Assembly (NCBI GenBank): GCA_023853785.1
Contig: JAJIRX010000762.1
Coordinates: 186,001-250,000, forward strand
Direction of reading: 5' to 3'
From: Psilocybe azurescens
Taxonomy: Eukaryota; Basidiomycota; Agaricomycetes; Agaricales; Agrocybaceae
DNA length: 64,000 nucleotides
Part shown: one piece after another, positions 11,660 to 23,690 of the stretch
Layout of the letters: each line of letters starts with the position of its first letter
Numbering within the stretch: the first letter of the stretch is position 1
Notes under the pieces: model-generated
What the model saw: only the letters and a program-made list of their open reading frames with translations
Told to the model about the DNA's origin: nothing
Database searches by the model: none
Made by a program: the position numbers and the translations under genes

Positions 11660-13137
11660 ATGCAGTTCACTTCATCTTTCGTCGCCCTCGTCGCAGCAGC
11701 CCTCGTCTCGGCAGCCCCTACCAGATTTTATGGAAAACGTGCCGCTGGTGCATCGGATATCTTGGTCTTCAGTATGCATCCCTTTCGACCCCTAGCGCTG
11801 GTCAATTGGCGCTAAATTTTTCCCATAGAATTCGCGGATGTTCTGGAACAGCTGGAGTCGTCTTTCTACTCGCAGGCTCTGTCTAAATTCCAAGATAGCG
11901 ATTTCCAAAGTGCTGGCTTCACCTCCAGCCAGATTGCTATCGAGCAGTTCAAGTCCATCCAGGCTGATGAGGCCACGCACTCGACTGTGCTCCAGGTACG
12001 TATCCTTTTTCCCGAGACGTCGGATATTGGTCTCACCTCTGTTCGTTCTTTCATCATTCTTTCTTCTACAGGCTGCGTTGAAGTCGTTCGGCGAGTCGCC
12101 CATCACAAGTTGCAAGTTCAACTTTGACTCGGCTCTCACGGACGTCACCACCATGGCTGCCACAGCGCGTGTAGTCGAGGCCGTCGGTGTTGGTGCCTAC
12201 CTTGGTGGTGCCACTCTGATGACAGACCCCGTCCTCCTAGACTCTGCTGCGTCGATCCTGACCGTGGAGGCCCGCCATCAGACGATCCTCAACCTTCTTT
12301 CAGGCAGTGGAACTGCTATCCCTGCTGCGTTTGATATCGCCCTTACCCCAAGTGAAGTCCTTGCGCTGGCTGGTCCCTTCTTCGACGGTGCTTGTGATCT
12401 CGGTATCCCTGGTAAAGTTTTGCCTTGAATGTATAGTGTTGGACATCCTCTGATCTCTCCTCTTCAATTTAGCCAACCCCGGCCTTGCTCTCACAAATAC
12501 TGGAACTGTCGCTCCTGGAACCCAGCTCTCCTTCTCCACTCCTGCCATCACGAGCGCTAACGACACCTCAGTAAGTTCCAATTAGACCCAATCCCTTCAA
12601 TCCGATATCTGATCACCTATCGCTGCAGACACTCTTCTGCCAAATGATGCTCGGAGGACAGCCCTTCTCGATCCCCTTGCCATTCGACAACTGTGTTGTC
12701 CCTGACGGTATCAACGGCCCCGTTGGTATCTGGATCACCTCCGACGGCCAGCCCCTGACCAACAACGTCCGCGACCGTGCCACCACTCAGCTCGTTGCCG
12801 GCCCCGCCATGGCTTTCATCGACACCCAGCCCCAGATGCTCGGCCAGCTCGCCCGCGGTAGCGGTAGCGGAAGCGCGGGCGGCGCTGTAGCCTCCTCCAC
12901 CAGCACAGCGACCATCTCCCCGCCGAGGCCTCCGGCATCATCGCATCTGCATCAGCCACCGCCACAGCCACCGCGAGTGGTTCAGCAGCCGCACCTGCTG
13001 CCACCTCTTCTGGATCTTCACCCCAGGTGGATGCCTCAGTATCAACACCCGCGATCCCTGGAAGCCCCAACACTGCCACAGGACCCTCCCCCGACGGTTC
13101 CATGAACGTCATAGGGTGGTCCAACGTCAGCGCTTAA
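11660..13137 (+). CDS. Ferritin-like domain secreted protein (Rds1 family)
   Basis: Five exons: 11660-11771, 11829-11995, 12072-12411, 12473-12570 and 12629-13137, about 408 aa. The chosen start opens a signal peptide (MQFTSSFVALVAAALVSAAP); an in-frame upstream start at 11573 would bury it. The central region (LEQLESSFYSQALSKF, QADEATHSTVLQAALKSFGE, SILTVEARHQTILNLLSG) is the ferritin-like four-helix fold of stress-induced Rds1-type proteins, with the ExxH-like pairs EATH and EARH. The tail is Ser/Ala/Thr rich and ends NVIGWSNVSA, suggesting a secreted, O-glycosylated protein. The tail is reached only if one C is restored in the C4 run at 12918-12921; as written, the frame ends at 13105 in a low-complexity proline tail that does not fit the family. 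Metal binding and function are inferred. Confidence 0.85.
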
Positions 13138-14435
13138 TGACCTCCACCCCCCCTTCCACACTTTTCCATATCTACATCAATTTAATCATGACCGAACACA
13201 ACAATCTCTAGATTCTTTAATGCAACAATTGTACAAGTTATGGATTATTCAACCCGGAATATCTCGCGGGGGGCGAGGACACAGATTTAGAGCTTCCTGG
13301 CTGGCAGCAGAAGGGAGTAGTCATGACGAGGTTTTTTTTCAAGAAGAGCTTTCTTTTCAATGTTTCAAGTGCTATACACACCCTTCATTTTGCCATCGGA
13401 CTCATTATTCGGATACCAGACGACCTCGGACACTTTTTCCTTTTTTTTGCTGGCGACGCCGTCAATTGCATTTTTCACTACTTTATTTGATTCTTTCTTT
13501 TGCTTTCTGCCTTTTTTTTTTAGTTTGGAGTGGAAGGAACCCTCGTCTCAAAAACACACGGATACCGCGGAGACAACAACTAAGTCTGACCTAGTGTCGC
13601 TCGTCGTTGTCCTTCGATGTCCATGTGGGTCGTTCCTTCCCTGCCTGCATCTTTTTATCCACTTTGTTCTGTTTTTCTCTGCTTTTTTTTCTTTCATCTC
13701 ACTCATCACTCGCCGTCCACCAGATTCGGTTCTGGCACATCAACCTGGGGAGGTTGCTTTTTTTTGTTCGTTTTTAGTCCTGCATCTATTGCATAACTGT
13801 ATTCGTGGCAACCTGTTACAGCTTACTATAGATAGTTGAAATCGCAATCCTAGTGCGAACAACACCGGGCAATGGCATTGCACCCTTGAGAACATCATTT
13901 TACATGTACTGAGTACTCCACACTACAATCTACAATGCAAGTAAGTATAGAAAAATATGATATGTAAGCCGTATCCAATGGGAACCTGAATCACCTGCAC
14001 TCGTTACCAAGTAAGAGCATCGTTCTCTGATGTCCAGACACTACACATAAATATAACAACTGTCGATTTATATTCTTTCCAACATGGTTGAAAGACGGAC
14101 ACAGAGAAGCTGGTATGTATGTAATACAGATGAGTCGTATAATGCGTGAAAAAGATGTATGTATGTAGATAGAAGCCCTTTGCGTAGCAGCTGCAAATAT
14201 GTATAGTTTCCTCCATAAATATAAAAAAGTTTGATAAACAAAAAGCAAGAAAAAGCAGCCACCAGGAAAGAGCAGCTGGTTGACCCGCGGCGGGTCGGTG
14301 CATAACAAACACAGGCATAGCCCCTTCTGTGTATCCTGTCCCTTGGTTCGAGAACTGCCGTCGAACCACGTAATGATATGATATACGTCGTCCAACAACA
14401 GGACGGAAATATCCACTCGACGATCATCAATATCA
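13138..14435. other. Convergent intergenic interval, T-rich
   Basis: 1.3 kb between convergent genes. The stretch 13330-13830 is very rich in T runs on the plus strand. Open frames here are composition-driven and show no family features. Confidence 0.5.
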
Positions 14436-16202
14436 TCAATCATCCTCGCTGTCGTCGCTGCTCGAAAAGTCGTCCTCACTATCCACAAGCGCAGCACCGC
14501 CGGCCATCTCATTAAGCGAAATCGGCCGCCTCGTCTGCTCAGGGGGCGCCGGCGACATAACAGCGTCCAGGAAATCCTCATCCTCCTCCTCCATCTGCTC
14601 CTCCAGCTCGAACGGATCGATCTCGACACCCTCCCCGCCATCGTCGCCGCCATCGTCCGCATTCGCATCCGCCTCCGCGAAGCCGTCCCCAAATATCTCC
14701 TCCTCGAGCAGCTCTTCTTCGAGAGTGAGGTGGTCGAAGTTCGAGCTGGACGCTTGGGGGATCGTGGGCGGGGCAGTGGAAACGGGCTCCCAATCTTCCT
14801 CTTCGTCAGATGACTCTGCTTCTACCACGGGTTCTGGTGGCGGTGGTGGTGGTGGTGCAGGAGCATTGCGGGACGACGACGCTGCCGGAGGGCGAGGGGG
14901 TATAGCACCAGGCATAACCACAAACTCAGATGCGTCATTAGGTAATAATGGAGGCACCCGCGCCGATGGAGGTGGTGGAGGAGGTTGTTGCGGTGTTGAT
15001 GTTCGTGCCTTTTTGGAAGGCCTTCCGAACTCCATGATTTCTTCGGAGGCATATGAAGACAGAGGGGTAGGAGCAGGGGGTGTGGGTGCGGGTGTGGGTG
15101 CAGCCTTCGCTTTCTTTGCTTTTGCAGACGGAGGTTTAGCTTTAGTGATTGGGACGGTTGCGGCTGGAGTAGCGGGGGCGGAGGCTAATGCTGAAGCAGG
15201 CACCGGCGGAGGAGGCATTCGCGCCTGAGATTTGGTAGGTTGCGGGGACTTTGATTTTGCTCGGGGTTTTGGCATTGCTTTGACGGGCCGAGTAACATTG
15301 GGTGGTGGAGGTGGTGGAGGTTTATGGACGCGTGCTTGCTGTAGGGGAATTTCTATTTCTTCCCCTTCCTCCTCCTCTTCTTCAAGGTATGTGACGCCTA
15401 CAGGTTTAACCTCCCGAGATCCTCGGTCTCTCTGTTTTCGTTCATGCCGGAGACTTCATGACTCCCGTCATAGTCCTCTTGCTTAACCTTTCCTGCACTT
15501 CCACTAGAGGAAGGTAATGTGGCTCCCGGTGAGGCTAGGGATGAACACTAATGAATGACATATCGGAGGAAAGAATCAAGCGGCACGTACGAGACGCCGT
15601 ACGCCGAGAAGTAACCAGCTTTCCATCGTACTTGAACACAGCAAAGGAATCAAGCTTTTCCAGTGTATAAGTCTATAGATTCAAAGAGTTAAATCGGTTT
15701 AACATTGCAGGTGTTCGTGTCACACGTACCCCAGTTTCAGTATCATATATCAGTATACAATCAATTTCTTTAGCAGGGGTTTCAGTGCCACTGAATGGAT
15801 GTAAACCTTCGGGCTGTGAGACGAGTATGGTCAGTGCCAGCTATTGCATACACCAAGGGGATCGCTCACATTCACTGTACTATGATATTCTGCTTTGAGA
15901 TGGGTACTTTCAGCACCCTGCTTGATTTCCAAAGTGGCTGGTTGGGTGGTATCAATCGTTAACGGCTTGAAATTAACTTCACAAAACAATAGACGGGTTA
16001 GCGGCTTCCAGCAAGTATATATGCGTTGAAACATACATTTAAAGGAGTAGAAATCGCGCTCAGGAAGCGGCGATTTCTTAGTAGGCGCAGGGGAGCCCTT
16101 GTTTTTCCTGTTTTTGATGGCCCTGCCCAAGGAGGAGCCAATATTAACAGGGTGGCGCCCCTTTCCCGACATCCATGAGCTGGAGGAGGATGTGCTGGCC
16201 AT
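14436..16202 (-). CDS. EAF-type RNA polymerase II elongation factor
   Basis: Six exons: 16202-16037, 15976-15870, 15813-15730, 15672-15591, 15534-15488 and 15431-14436, giving 493 aa with no frame problem. The N-terminal ~130 residues match the EAF domain: HPVNIGSSLGRAIKNRK, RDFYSFKFNFKPLTIDTT, a Gln/Gly segment, GTETPAKEIDCILIYDTE and LEKLDSFAVFKYDGKL. The remainder is disordered: basic Pro/Ala/Lys blocks, then an acidic Ser/Asp/Glu transactivation-like tail ending SSSDDSEDD. By family EAF partners ELL in stimulating Pol II elongation. The start was taken at the second Met cluster (MASTSSSSSW) because it lies just before the conserved region; an upstream in-frame ATG at 16289 is possible. 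Confidence 0.88.
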
Positions 16203-16829
16203 GGTGGTGGAAGAACAAAGATGGTCAAGTGGGGAGGGCACAACAACCCCGGCTGACACTCGGTTTTCCACAAGCGGCATCAAGCCCAATCTCCATTCAG
16301 CCGTTTAATGACTAAGCAAACCAATCCGAGCCAGGAACAATTAATTAAGTCCGAAGGATGCAAATCTCAATCTCATCACCATCACAAAAAATGTTCTCTA
16401 ATTGTGAAAGAAAAAAACAAAAGCCTTCAGACAATAATTTTTACATATTTTGCACAAAGGAAACACTGGGAGACAATAACCGAACCATCTTCCCGGTTAA
16501 TTAAAAGGATGCCCGGTGTCCAAGCCAACCCCTTGCCGGCGGGGACTGACTGTTGCAACTTGCTGCCAGGGATTAATGTATGAAGTCTCGTAGCGATCAG
16601 TTCATGCAGAGTTTCACGAAATAAAGTTGAACAACCAGACCGACTTCGCCATTGACTACCCGTACGATTAAAATATCTATCTGACATCAAACCTTGAAGG
16701 AACCAAGAAGGAACTTTAAATAAATAGGGATCGTAAAGAGCCATACTGTGTTAGGCATAATGATAGCAAGTAGTAAGAAAAGTGCCTAAGTACAAATAAA
16801 AACCACGGTTAGAACGAGCGAGCGAGATC
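16203..16829. other. Spacer between EAF gene and acyltransferase
   Basis: 627 bp between two minus-strand genes; upstream region of the EAF gene and 3' flank of the acyltransferase. No gene seen. Confidence 0.5.
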
Positions 16830-18495
16830 TTATTTCTTGCCATATTTTTGATTACGAGCTATCCGCGTAGCCAATCGCTGAACCTCTCCCGAAAGCAAGT
16901 CATACCGTGCCCTATTCAAAGTCACATCCAAGACAGTCCTTCCATCGTCCAGTCTTCCAGCAATATACACGGCATTCGTGAACATCACGTCCGTTGGGGT
17001 GGCTTGATATCTATATCCACAAAGTGTCCGCCGAGATCCCACCGCGCTCCAATCCGATTCAAGAACACGGCTCGCCGAGACGTTGGAGACCGTCATCGTC
17101 TCATCGGCCCCCGGCGGGTCGGGAAGCAGCTATTATGCAGCAGTTTATACCCAGATACCACATGGTCCATAGATAGCGAGAGTCTTGAAGCAGAAAAGAG
17201 ATTGGTTAAAGTTGGCAACGAAAACGATTGGACGTCGGCGACCGTTAGGATAGGGTAGGGTAGCGGCACAAACGCGTTGTGGGGAAACGCCTGCACAGCC
17301 TCGTACTCAGGTTCCAGAAGTGCGCGAAAACTCGCAAGATTGGTGCAATGAATCTTGGTATATGGTTTTGGCCCTGTTGCGTAAACTGTCTACGCAAAAG
17401 CGTAAGATTGAAAACATAAACGGCCTGAGTATACGTAGAGTACGTACTTTGAATATCCAAGCAACCAACACGTCGCCGGTGGTAACATGCTCGACCTGCT
17501 TCCCCTCGCTGCGCAAAGAAGACCTGACCTCCTCCTCCACCAACGTATCTAAAACAGCCTTAGGCATCAAAATAATGCGTCTGTCCGCACCCGCCCAGAA
17601 CCGCTCCTTAACATGCGAAGCAGCTAACTTCAAAACACCACCAGGACCAATGACGGTGTACGCAGCGAAGTCATCATCTCTCGAATACTGCTCAGCGCGA
17701 GCCGCACGCGCCAAGACCTCTTCGAGAGGATTAACATTCGCACCTTCGTGCGGTAAGGGCGGCACGGCCCATTCGCGACCATTCATTTCCGCGACGAGCG
17801 CATTCATCACGAGCGCCGCCCCTCCTCCATCGAAGATGCCATGGCTCCTCGCAAATCCGATACAGGTGTAGTCCACGCCCCCATTACTCGCCGCAGGGAA
17901 GTAAGTAATGTTCCAGCACGTCAGAGGGTGGTTCGTCGATTCCCAAACGGCGTAACTTCTAGGCGTGGAGGGTGCAGAAATAACGCCAACGGGAGCGACG
18001 TTGACGTAGAAGGGATTGGGATCTTCACATGCTGCGAGAGAGGCGTGGTCGATGTCGAAGTGGTCAACATATACGTCGCGTAGTCGGGCGGCAGTGGACC
18101 CAGTGGTATTTTGAGATACCATTTCACGTTCTAATAACAGAATCGGAGGCGCGGTCGGCACTTGTGAATGGAATGGAAAGCGAGCGAACTCGTGCATAGG
18201 GACGTACATTTTGGTCTTTGACAGATTGCAGCCTGCCTGACAGCATCCGCCATTTATGAGTGACTCTATCCAGAGCAGCAGCAAGCGCAGCCGCGTCAAT
18301 AGTCCCTTCCACAAGCCATCCAGTAACAAACGTAGTGCGCTCAAATAGTCTATCAAAGACTGTGAGCGGGAAAAGCGCATAGTGCTCCAAGTCGGAACCA
18401 GATTCATCCATGTTCTGAACTAGGGGGCTGAAAGGACGGACGATTGACGCGCCAACGCACCGCCGCGAATGAGTATATATTCCAGGTTCGGCCAA
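16830..18495 (-). CDS. HXXXD-type acyltransferase (BAHD/transferase family)
   Basis: Three exons: 18495-18208, 18130-17448 and 17389-16830, about 510 aa. It carries the HXXXD active-site motif in ARSHGIFDGGG (about H193-D197), preceded by KWYLKIPLGPLPPDY and LTCWNITYFP and followed by DVLVAWIFK, VPLPYPILTVADVQS, TMTVSNVSASRVLESDWSAVG and LDVTLNRARYDLL. Related fungal proteins transfer acyl groups from acyl-CoA to alcohols or amines, often in secondary metabolism; the substrate is unknown and no biosynthetic neighbours are present. Two one-base losses are needed: a C3 run at 17942-17944 and a G3 run at 17121-17123. A 29-nt intron could also restore frame at the second site, but it would be unusually short. 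No signal peptide, so probably cytosolic. Confidence 0.85.
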
Positions 18496-19007
18496 GTTGT
18501 GATGCTTTTCAATATCATCTGTTCCTGATGTTACCCCATTCTCACGAATTGAAGAAATTAACTACTTAATTCGTCTTGGTCACTCCTCAGAATTCTAAAC
18601 TCCCTGATATCGCGATTACACCTGGTTACACTATGGACTGTCCAAATGACCTGAAATTCTGGGGATCAGATTCAGGTCTTGCAAAGCACACACCTGACAC
18701 CTGGAAAATAATCTCGTATTCCAGAAAGTGCCCAATCAAAACATCCAATAGAACTAGAGGCCCCCGGAAAGTGAGATGCAAGTGAGATGGGCGCGAGATT
18801 TTTCAGGAGGGTACTGAATGAGCAAAATACATTGTACAGAGACCGCAACCGGGCACCGTGCTCAACCTCTCGTCAACGATTCAATGGACTGGTTCTCCAA
18901 CCCGGGTCGAACCCTTCGCTTCTGGAATTTCTGCTTCCGTGAATAATGAGTCAAATAATGAAATAGGCAATGAATTTATACTAACACAAGTTTCAACAGA
19001 TTTACAT
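18496..19007. other. Intergenic interval upstream of tRNA
   Basis: 512 bp between the divergent acyltransferase start and the tRNA-Arg gene; no gene seen. Confidence 0.5.
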
Positions 19008-19111
19008 GGCCGTGTGGCGAAATGGCATCGCGTCTGACTACGATCAGTACGTGCTCTTCTGAACGCGTGATTGACATCAGGAGATTGTAGGTTCGAGACC
19101 TACCTCGGTCA
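19008..19111 (+). tRNA. tRNA-Arg (anticodon ACG), intron-containing
   Basis: The acceptor stem GGCCGTG pairs with CTCGGTC, allowing one wobble pair and one mismatch. A D-arm (GCG...CGC), an anticodon stem TCTGA/TCAGG and a T-arm GTAGG-TTCGAGA-CCTAC follow. The loop reads CTACGA, placing ACG at positions 34-36. A 32-nt intron (19044-19075) sits directly after position 37, the canonical eukaryotic site. A T run just downstream (19113-19117) is a Pol III terminator. A second copy with identical exons lies at 61750-61852 on the other strand. Confidence 0.92.
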
Positions 19112-19694
19112 TATTTTTGTCTTTCTTTCCGCTCTCCAAGAACCTTCATCCCGAAGAAATAGTCATGTAAGTTTTGTACATCTTATTGACGGCATCTCAC
19201 TAGGTTATCGATTATATGTTTATGCGAGTCCAACCAATAGTCAGAGAGCTAAAGACAAGCTAAAGATGCACAGTGGCCACAAGGACTAGCAATTACCACT
19301 TTTCGCTGTCGTATCCACTATCTCTCGAATCTTTGAAGAAGGCCGGGAGGAAAGCGGGCAGCAAACGATCTTGTACCTCTGAAAAAACCGTCCGGGGTTG
19401 AACAAGGGACCAGGGAATGGCGATGAAGGTTCCGCATGCTGCAAGCGGAATTCGTATAAATTGACAGAACACTACTATCGGGATAACAGAGTAGTGCCCT
19501 TCAACATACAGGGGTCAGGTGCATCGACTATGTACGTAGATAGTGGGCTATTACAGCTCTACCTATCTTCTGTGCGAAGGCTATACGCCTCGACAGCCTC
19601 TGACTCCGTTGTGTATGCCTCTTGCTTCCTTTCTATTCTTCCGTCAGTTCTCGTACCCTATCGCTCGAACACTCTTGCTCTCCCTTGCCGTCCA
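19112..19694. other. Upstream region of NACHT copy 1
   Basis: 583 bp with no convincing gene. Its last ~100 bp resemble the region upstream of the third NACHT copy (around 23770-23850), so the duplication includes some 5' flank. Confidence 0.5.
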
Positions 19695-20866
19695 ATGAGC
19701 TCCTCAAGTACTAGCTCCCAGCACCAAAGCATCTCTGCTATGCTCGTTGCGAATGCTGCCCCAATCATAGTTAACGACGGCACCTTCACCATGATAACTG
19801 AAACATCCAGTCATGGTGCGCATATTTTCTGTTATACAGTATATTCAACAAAGTCTAACATTTCTTACAGAGTCTGCCTTGGACATGCTCCGAAAGCACA
19901 CATCTATGCGCTCTACAGACAAATTAGAAGCCATTCCATGATGCCATCCAAACACTCGCCAGTCAATCATCTTAAAACTCGCAGAATGGGCACAAAACCC
20001 AGATGGCTCCCGTGTATTGTGGATATTCGGGCCTGAGGGAATGGGAAAGACGTCAATCGCATCATCTTTTGCCGATTTCATGCACACAGAAGACCATTGT
20101 CTGGTGGCCAGTTATTTCATCGGCAAGCGTGAGGGAAATAAGAACGAGGTCGCATGACTCAAAATTCCTCATTCCAACCATCGCATTCCAACTCGCAAAC
20201 GCCGTGCCAGGTCTAATGCGACACATCTTATTTTCCATAGAGAGTCATCCTACCATTTTCGAGCAACCCATCGAAATGCAACTGCGCAAGCTCATAGTTG
20301 AGCCTGTATTATCCTCAAGTCTCGAATTCCAATCAATCGTCGTCCTCGATGGCCTTGATCAATGCGGTAACAAGGCTGCCATATCACGCCTTCTGGACGC
20401 CTTCCCAGATGTGCTATCTGTGGTCTCTGGAAGACTACGGTTCATCCTCCTCAGCCGCCCCGAACATACCATAGAAGCGTCGTTTGACGTTCCTGCTCTC
20501 AAATCAATCTCGACAGTCATCAACCTCAAGGACGAGGTAGACGATGCAGAAGACATCCGCACGTTCATGACCGATTCCATTCAACGACTCAGACTTATCC
20601 TCCAGCACTCCACCGGCTTGGAGTCATCTTGGCCCCAGGATACCCATGCTCTCGTGGACGCGATGATGTGTTCGAAGCTGGTTCACAACTTCAGTGCAGC
20701 GCAGCGCATGATCCACAGCCTCAACGTTATTTATAGCCTCCAAATAATGGTTCATTCTGTTCTTGCGAATGCGGAACTTTGCGCTTTACTCGCTCAGCAG
20801 CATGGTCTTCAGGCTGGTACATTGAGTACCTTTTTTTTTTTAGACACTGTATCACGGTTATCATGA
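19695..20866 (+). pseudogene. NACHT/STAND NTPase copy 1, broken
   Basis: Closely parallels the intact copy at 23855-25126. Exon 1 opens MSSSSTSSQHQSISAM, followed by a short intron ending near 19869. The reading frame then hits a nonsense codon at 19939-19941 (TGA where copy 3 has CGA). Near 20153 about five bases present in copy 3 are missing, which shifts frame. The P-loop is still legible (GPEGMGKTS), as is the Walker B strand (SIVVLDGLDQC) and the later LLSRPEHTIEASFD segment. The homology ends at the same place as in copy 3, in LLAQQ just before a T run at 20831-20840. The nonsense change is C to T. Confidence 0.85.
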
Positions 20867-20869
20867 CGC

Positions 20870-21639
20870 CCCCTAAGTATAGTCGCATTGGTCATACTAT
20901 GTCATAATACACAATTCTAATATGCTGGGAACCGACGTTATACATTATGAGCCGGTGTAATGTATAGGTGAATATCTAGAGAATGTTAGGTATTCTTAGC
21001 CTCTCAGCGGGCAACTGTCCACTTAAAATAAAAGATCCAATTTTGTCAAAAGCTTCGTTTACCTGGCTGTCTGCGTTGATTCCTTTACGAAATATCTTAA
21101 ATTCTCCCAGATATGTTTTTCAAGCTTGAGAGATGATACTGCCAAGGGTTATATGATACATGACTTGGTCAAAGCTTTATGCAACCGAAATTGCCTTACC
21201 ATTATTGTATAACAAAATTGACACCAACAGTAACTACTTCGGTTAGCCCCGCAGAGATATTGGCCTAATTTGCAACACTTTTGTATTAAGATCTGCCAGG
21301 GTTAGATCTGGTTAGATTCATAATAATGTATCATTGACCCCACAAAGCTATACATTATATGATATACACAAGTCCCCACACCCCGATGCGGTTTCCACCA
21401 AATTCCTATACAAAACGAGAATTATACATTATGAGCCAGTGTACTTAGTACTATGACACGGAAATTCGTCTCAGATTTCGTGTATACATAAACATCCAGA
21501 GCAGACAACATCAATTTATCTTTATCCCTCCCTGCCATTGACCTTCGCGTCGGTCCATATAATCCCTCAAGTTATATCGCATGATTGAAATGGCATATAC
21601 ATTGTATTGAGATATCCCTGCTATACAACCTAAAAAACT
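20870..21639. other. AT-rich non-coding interval with short direct repeats
   Basis: No gene seen. A ~22-bp direct repeat beginning TTATACATTATGAGCC occurs near 20940 and again near 21423, differing by one base. Confidence 0.5.
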
Positions 21640-23075
21640 GATATCATATATGATTCCTTTCATCATCATCATAGTGTTCTGTCTTGCCACTAAGATTCCG
21701 CCAATGCGGCACAAGGCAAAGAACATACTCCAAAAGGACATCCTCTTTCTTAATCGGGCCAGGATCATTACAATTCCATTTGATAAGCGAGCGCCGAGCA
21801 CACAGCACATGCATAATATCTCAGACCTTCAGCTTTAGCTTCAGTGCCAATGCCCAGCTAAAGAATCCAAGAAACGAATGGCACATGTAACGCCATATCA
21901 TCTCTCTCTCGCTCAAACTCAAAAACACTTATATGTGCATATAACAAGGCGTAAGCATATTTTTGTGGGGTGGCAACCATGTAGACGGGATGGGTCGGCT
22001 GTATGTATGTGCGTGACGGATCGATGATGGAGTGTATTTCAAGCGACACCGAAAAAAAGAAGACGAGAGAGAGCGAGCAGCAAAGACAAAAGTACGGAAA
22101 AAAAGATAGACATTCAAGATATCTAAACTTCCTTGACTTTGACCGTACCACGCAGCAGACCAGTCTATTATCCAAAAAATAATCAGTACACGCAAGTAAA
22201 ACAATAGAGGAAGGAGAAAACAACGTACCCTGCGAGCGGCGATGAGACCGACTTTCTGTCCAGGAACAGCCGAGCAGGCAATAGTAGATGCCTTTCCGAT
22301 ATGCTGGTGATTACCACCACCGTGAGGATGGTCAACCGGACTCATAGCCACATTACGAGTGCGGGCCAGCTGTACCGCTTAGCCTTGAACTTGTGGAACG
22401 CACGCCCCGCCTTCAACAACGGCTTGTCGATCCTTCCTCCGCCCGCAACAATGCCAATCGTCGCGCGCGCATCGCCCGAGATCGTCTTCTTCGAGCCAGA
22501 CGGCAGCCTGATGCGGGTCTTGTTGTCGTCGGGCGAGCGTCCGATGATGGTAGCGTAGTTGCCCGACGTGCGGGCGAGCGCACCGCGGTCGCCGGTCTTC
22601 TCCTCGACGTTGCAGATGATGGTTCCCTCGGGGCACTGCGCGACGGGGATCACGTTGCCGACGGCCAGGGTGGCCTTTTGCCGCAGTAGACGAATGCGCC
22701 GGTGTGGAGGCCTTTGATGGTGATGAAGATCTCGCTGCGCTGCTTGTAGCGCTAGGGGTCGCGGAAGACGACGCGGGCGAAGGGGGCACCACTGTTGTAG
22801 TCAAATAGGATAAAATAAAATAGGATAAATAGGTGCTACAGAGGATGGGTTTTATACGGAGGGGCTTGGACGTACCAACCGGCGTCGTGGATGATGTCTT
22901 TGACGATACCGCAAATGTAGCCATTGCTCTCTGCGAAGTCGAGGTTGCGTAGACGGGCGGGGTTCTTGTTGTGGTGGTGTGCGACTGGAACAGGAGAGAG
23001 TTATTGGGAAATACTATAGGAGAATGAGAGCGAAATGATGTATGATGGCGTGCGAGCGCCTTTGTGCCTGATAAC
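21640..23075. repeat. Segmental duplication, copy A (of 33576-34997)
   Basis: About 1.43 kb is alignable by eye to 33576-34997, in the same orientation, covering the 3' flank, all introns and most of the coding region of RPL2. Small indels and substitutions are scattered throughout. At the right edge the match stops abruptly after GATAAC, four codons into the gene, so the start codon was not copied. Confidence 0.85.
22123..23075 (-). pseudogene. RPL2 (uL2) pseudogene
   Basis: A duplicate of the RPL2 gene at 34055-35006, keeping introns, so it is DNA-level rather than retroposed. Ribosomal blocks remain readable ([45 protein letters not shown]). It lacks the ATG, because the duplication edge falls at the fourth codon. 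It has a TAG at 22752-22754 where the parent has TAC (Tyr in DPYRYK), and a lost G near 22360 shifts frame ahead of the PHGGG region. It lies between NACHT copies 1 and 2. Confidence 0.88.
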
Positions 23076-23159
23076 GCTTCAACATGTGTTCTGTACAGGG
23101 GTCAGGTGCCGACTACTTGGCTGGTTTAGGTTACTTTCACTTTCACTTTCCTGCTGCTC

Positions 23160-23690
23160 AGAAGAATGCGTTCTCTCTCTCATCCAACGAGCCTCTCACA
23201 TACTAGTCCTCAATAACAAAGCGACTCCACTATACATATTCGTAGCCAATGCTGCCCCAATCATTGTTAATGGTGGCACCTTCACTTTGGTAGCAGAAAC
23301 GTCTATTAATCGCGAGGCTGCATTTTCCTTTTATTAAATACAGCAGAGTCTAAAATTTCTTACAGCGTCTGCCTTGGATAGACTCAATTAATGGGCACTT
23401 CACATGCATCGGGACACCATCCACAATGTCGCCCGAACACACAGCAATCGATTGTCTCAAAAATACCAGCAAGGACGTGAAACCGAGATGGTTCCCGTGT
23501 TCTGTCGTAGTATGGGCATGTAAAACCTCACTCGCTCCTTCCTTTGTGGATTTCTGCGCACAGAGGGGTAACACCCTGTCCCCAGATACTTCAATCGCAA
23601 GTCTGAGGGCCCAAAAAACAGACTGAAGATTTGTAGATTTCGAACAGCGCCCAAGGCTTAAATTAGAACTGCTAGGAGAGGACCCTACTA
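23160..23690 (+). pseudogene. NACHT/STAND copy 2, short degenerate fragment
   Basis: A decayed N-terminal piece related to the flanking copies. FVANAAPIIVNGGTFTLVAETS is recognisable around 23239-23305, followed by an intron-like segment and a scrambled match to the LDMLRKHT/HPNTRQSI region. The P-loop is absent. It sits directly between the RPL2 pseudogene and copy 3. Confidence 0.7.

Noticed and set aside
13220..13839. Plus-strand open frames after the ferritin-like gene
   Set aside because: They come from T-rich tracts (Phe/Leu/Ser) and have no family features or start context.
15409..15488. Frameshift in the EAF gene
   Set aside because: A normal 56-nt GT-AG intron (15432-15487) restores the frame, so no error is needed.
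17124..17160. 29-nt intron in the acyltransferase last exon
   Set aside because: It would restore frame, but it is far shorter than any other intron here (about 50 nt minimum). A lost base in the adjacent G run fits the window-wide error pattern better.
16830..18495. Secondary-metabolite cluster around the acyltransferase
   Set aside because: Neighbours are an elongation factor, a tRNA and repeats; no synthase, P450 or transporter is present.
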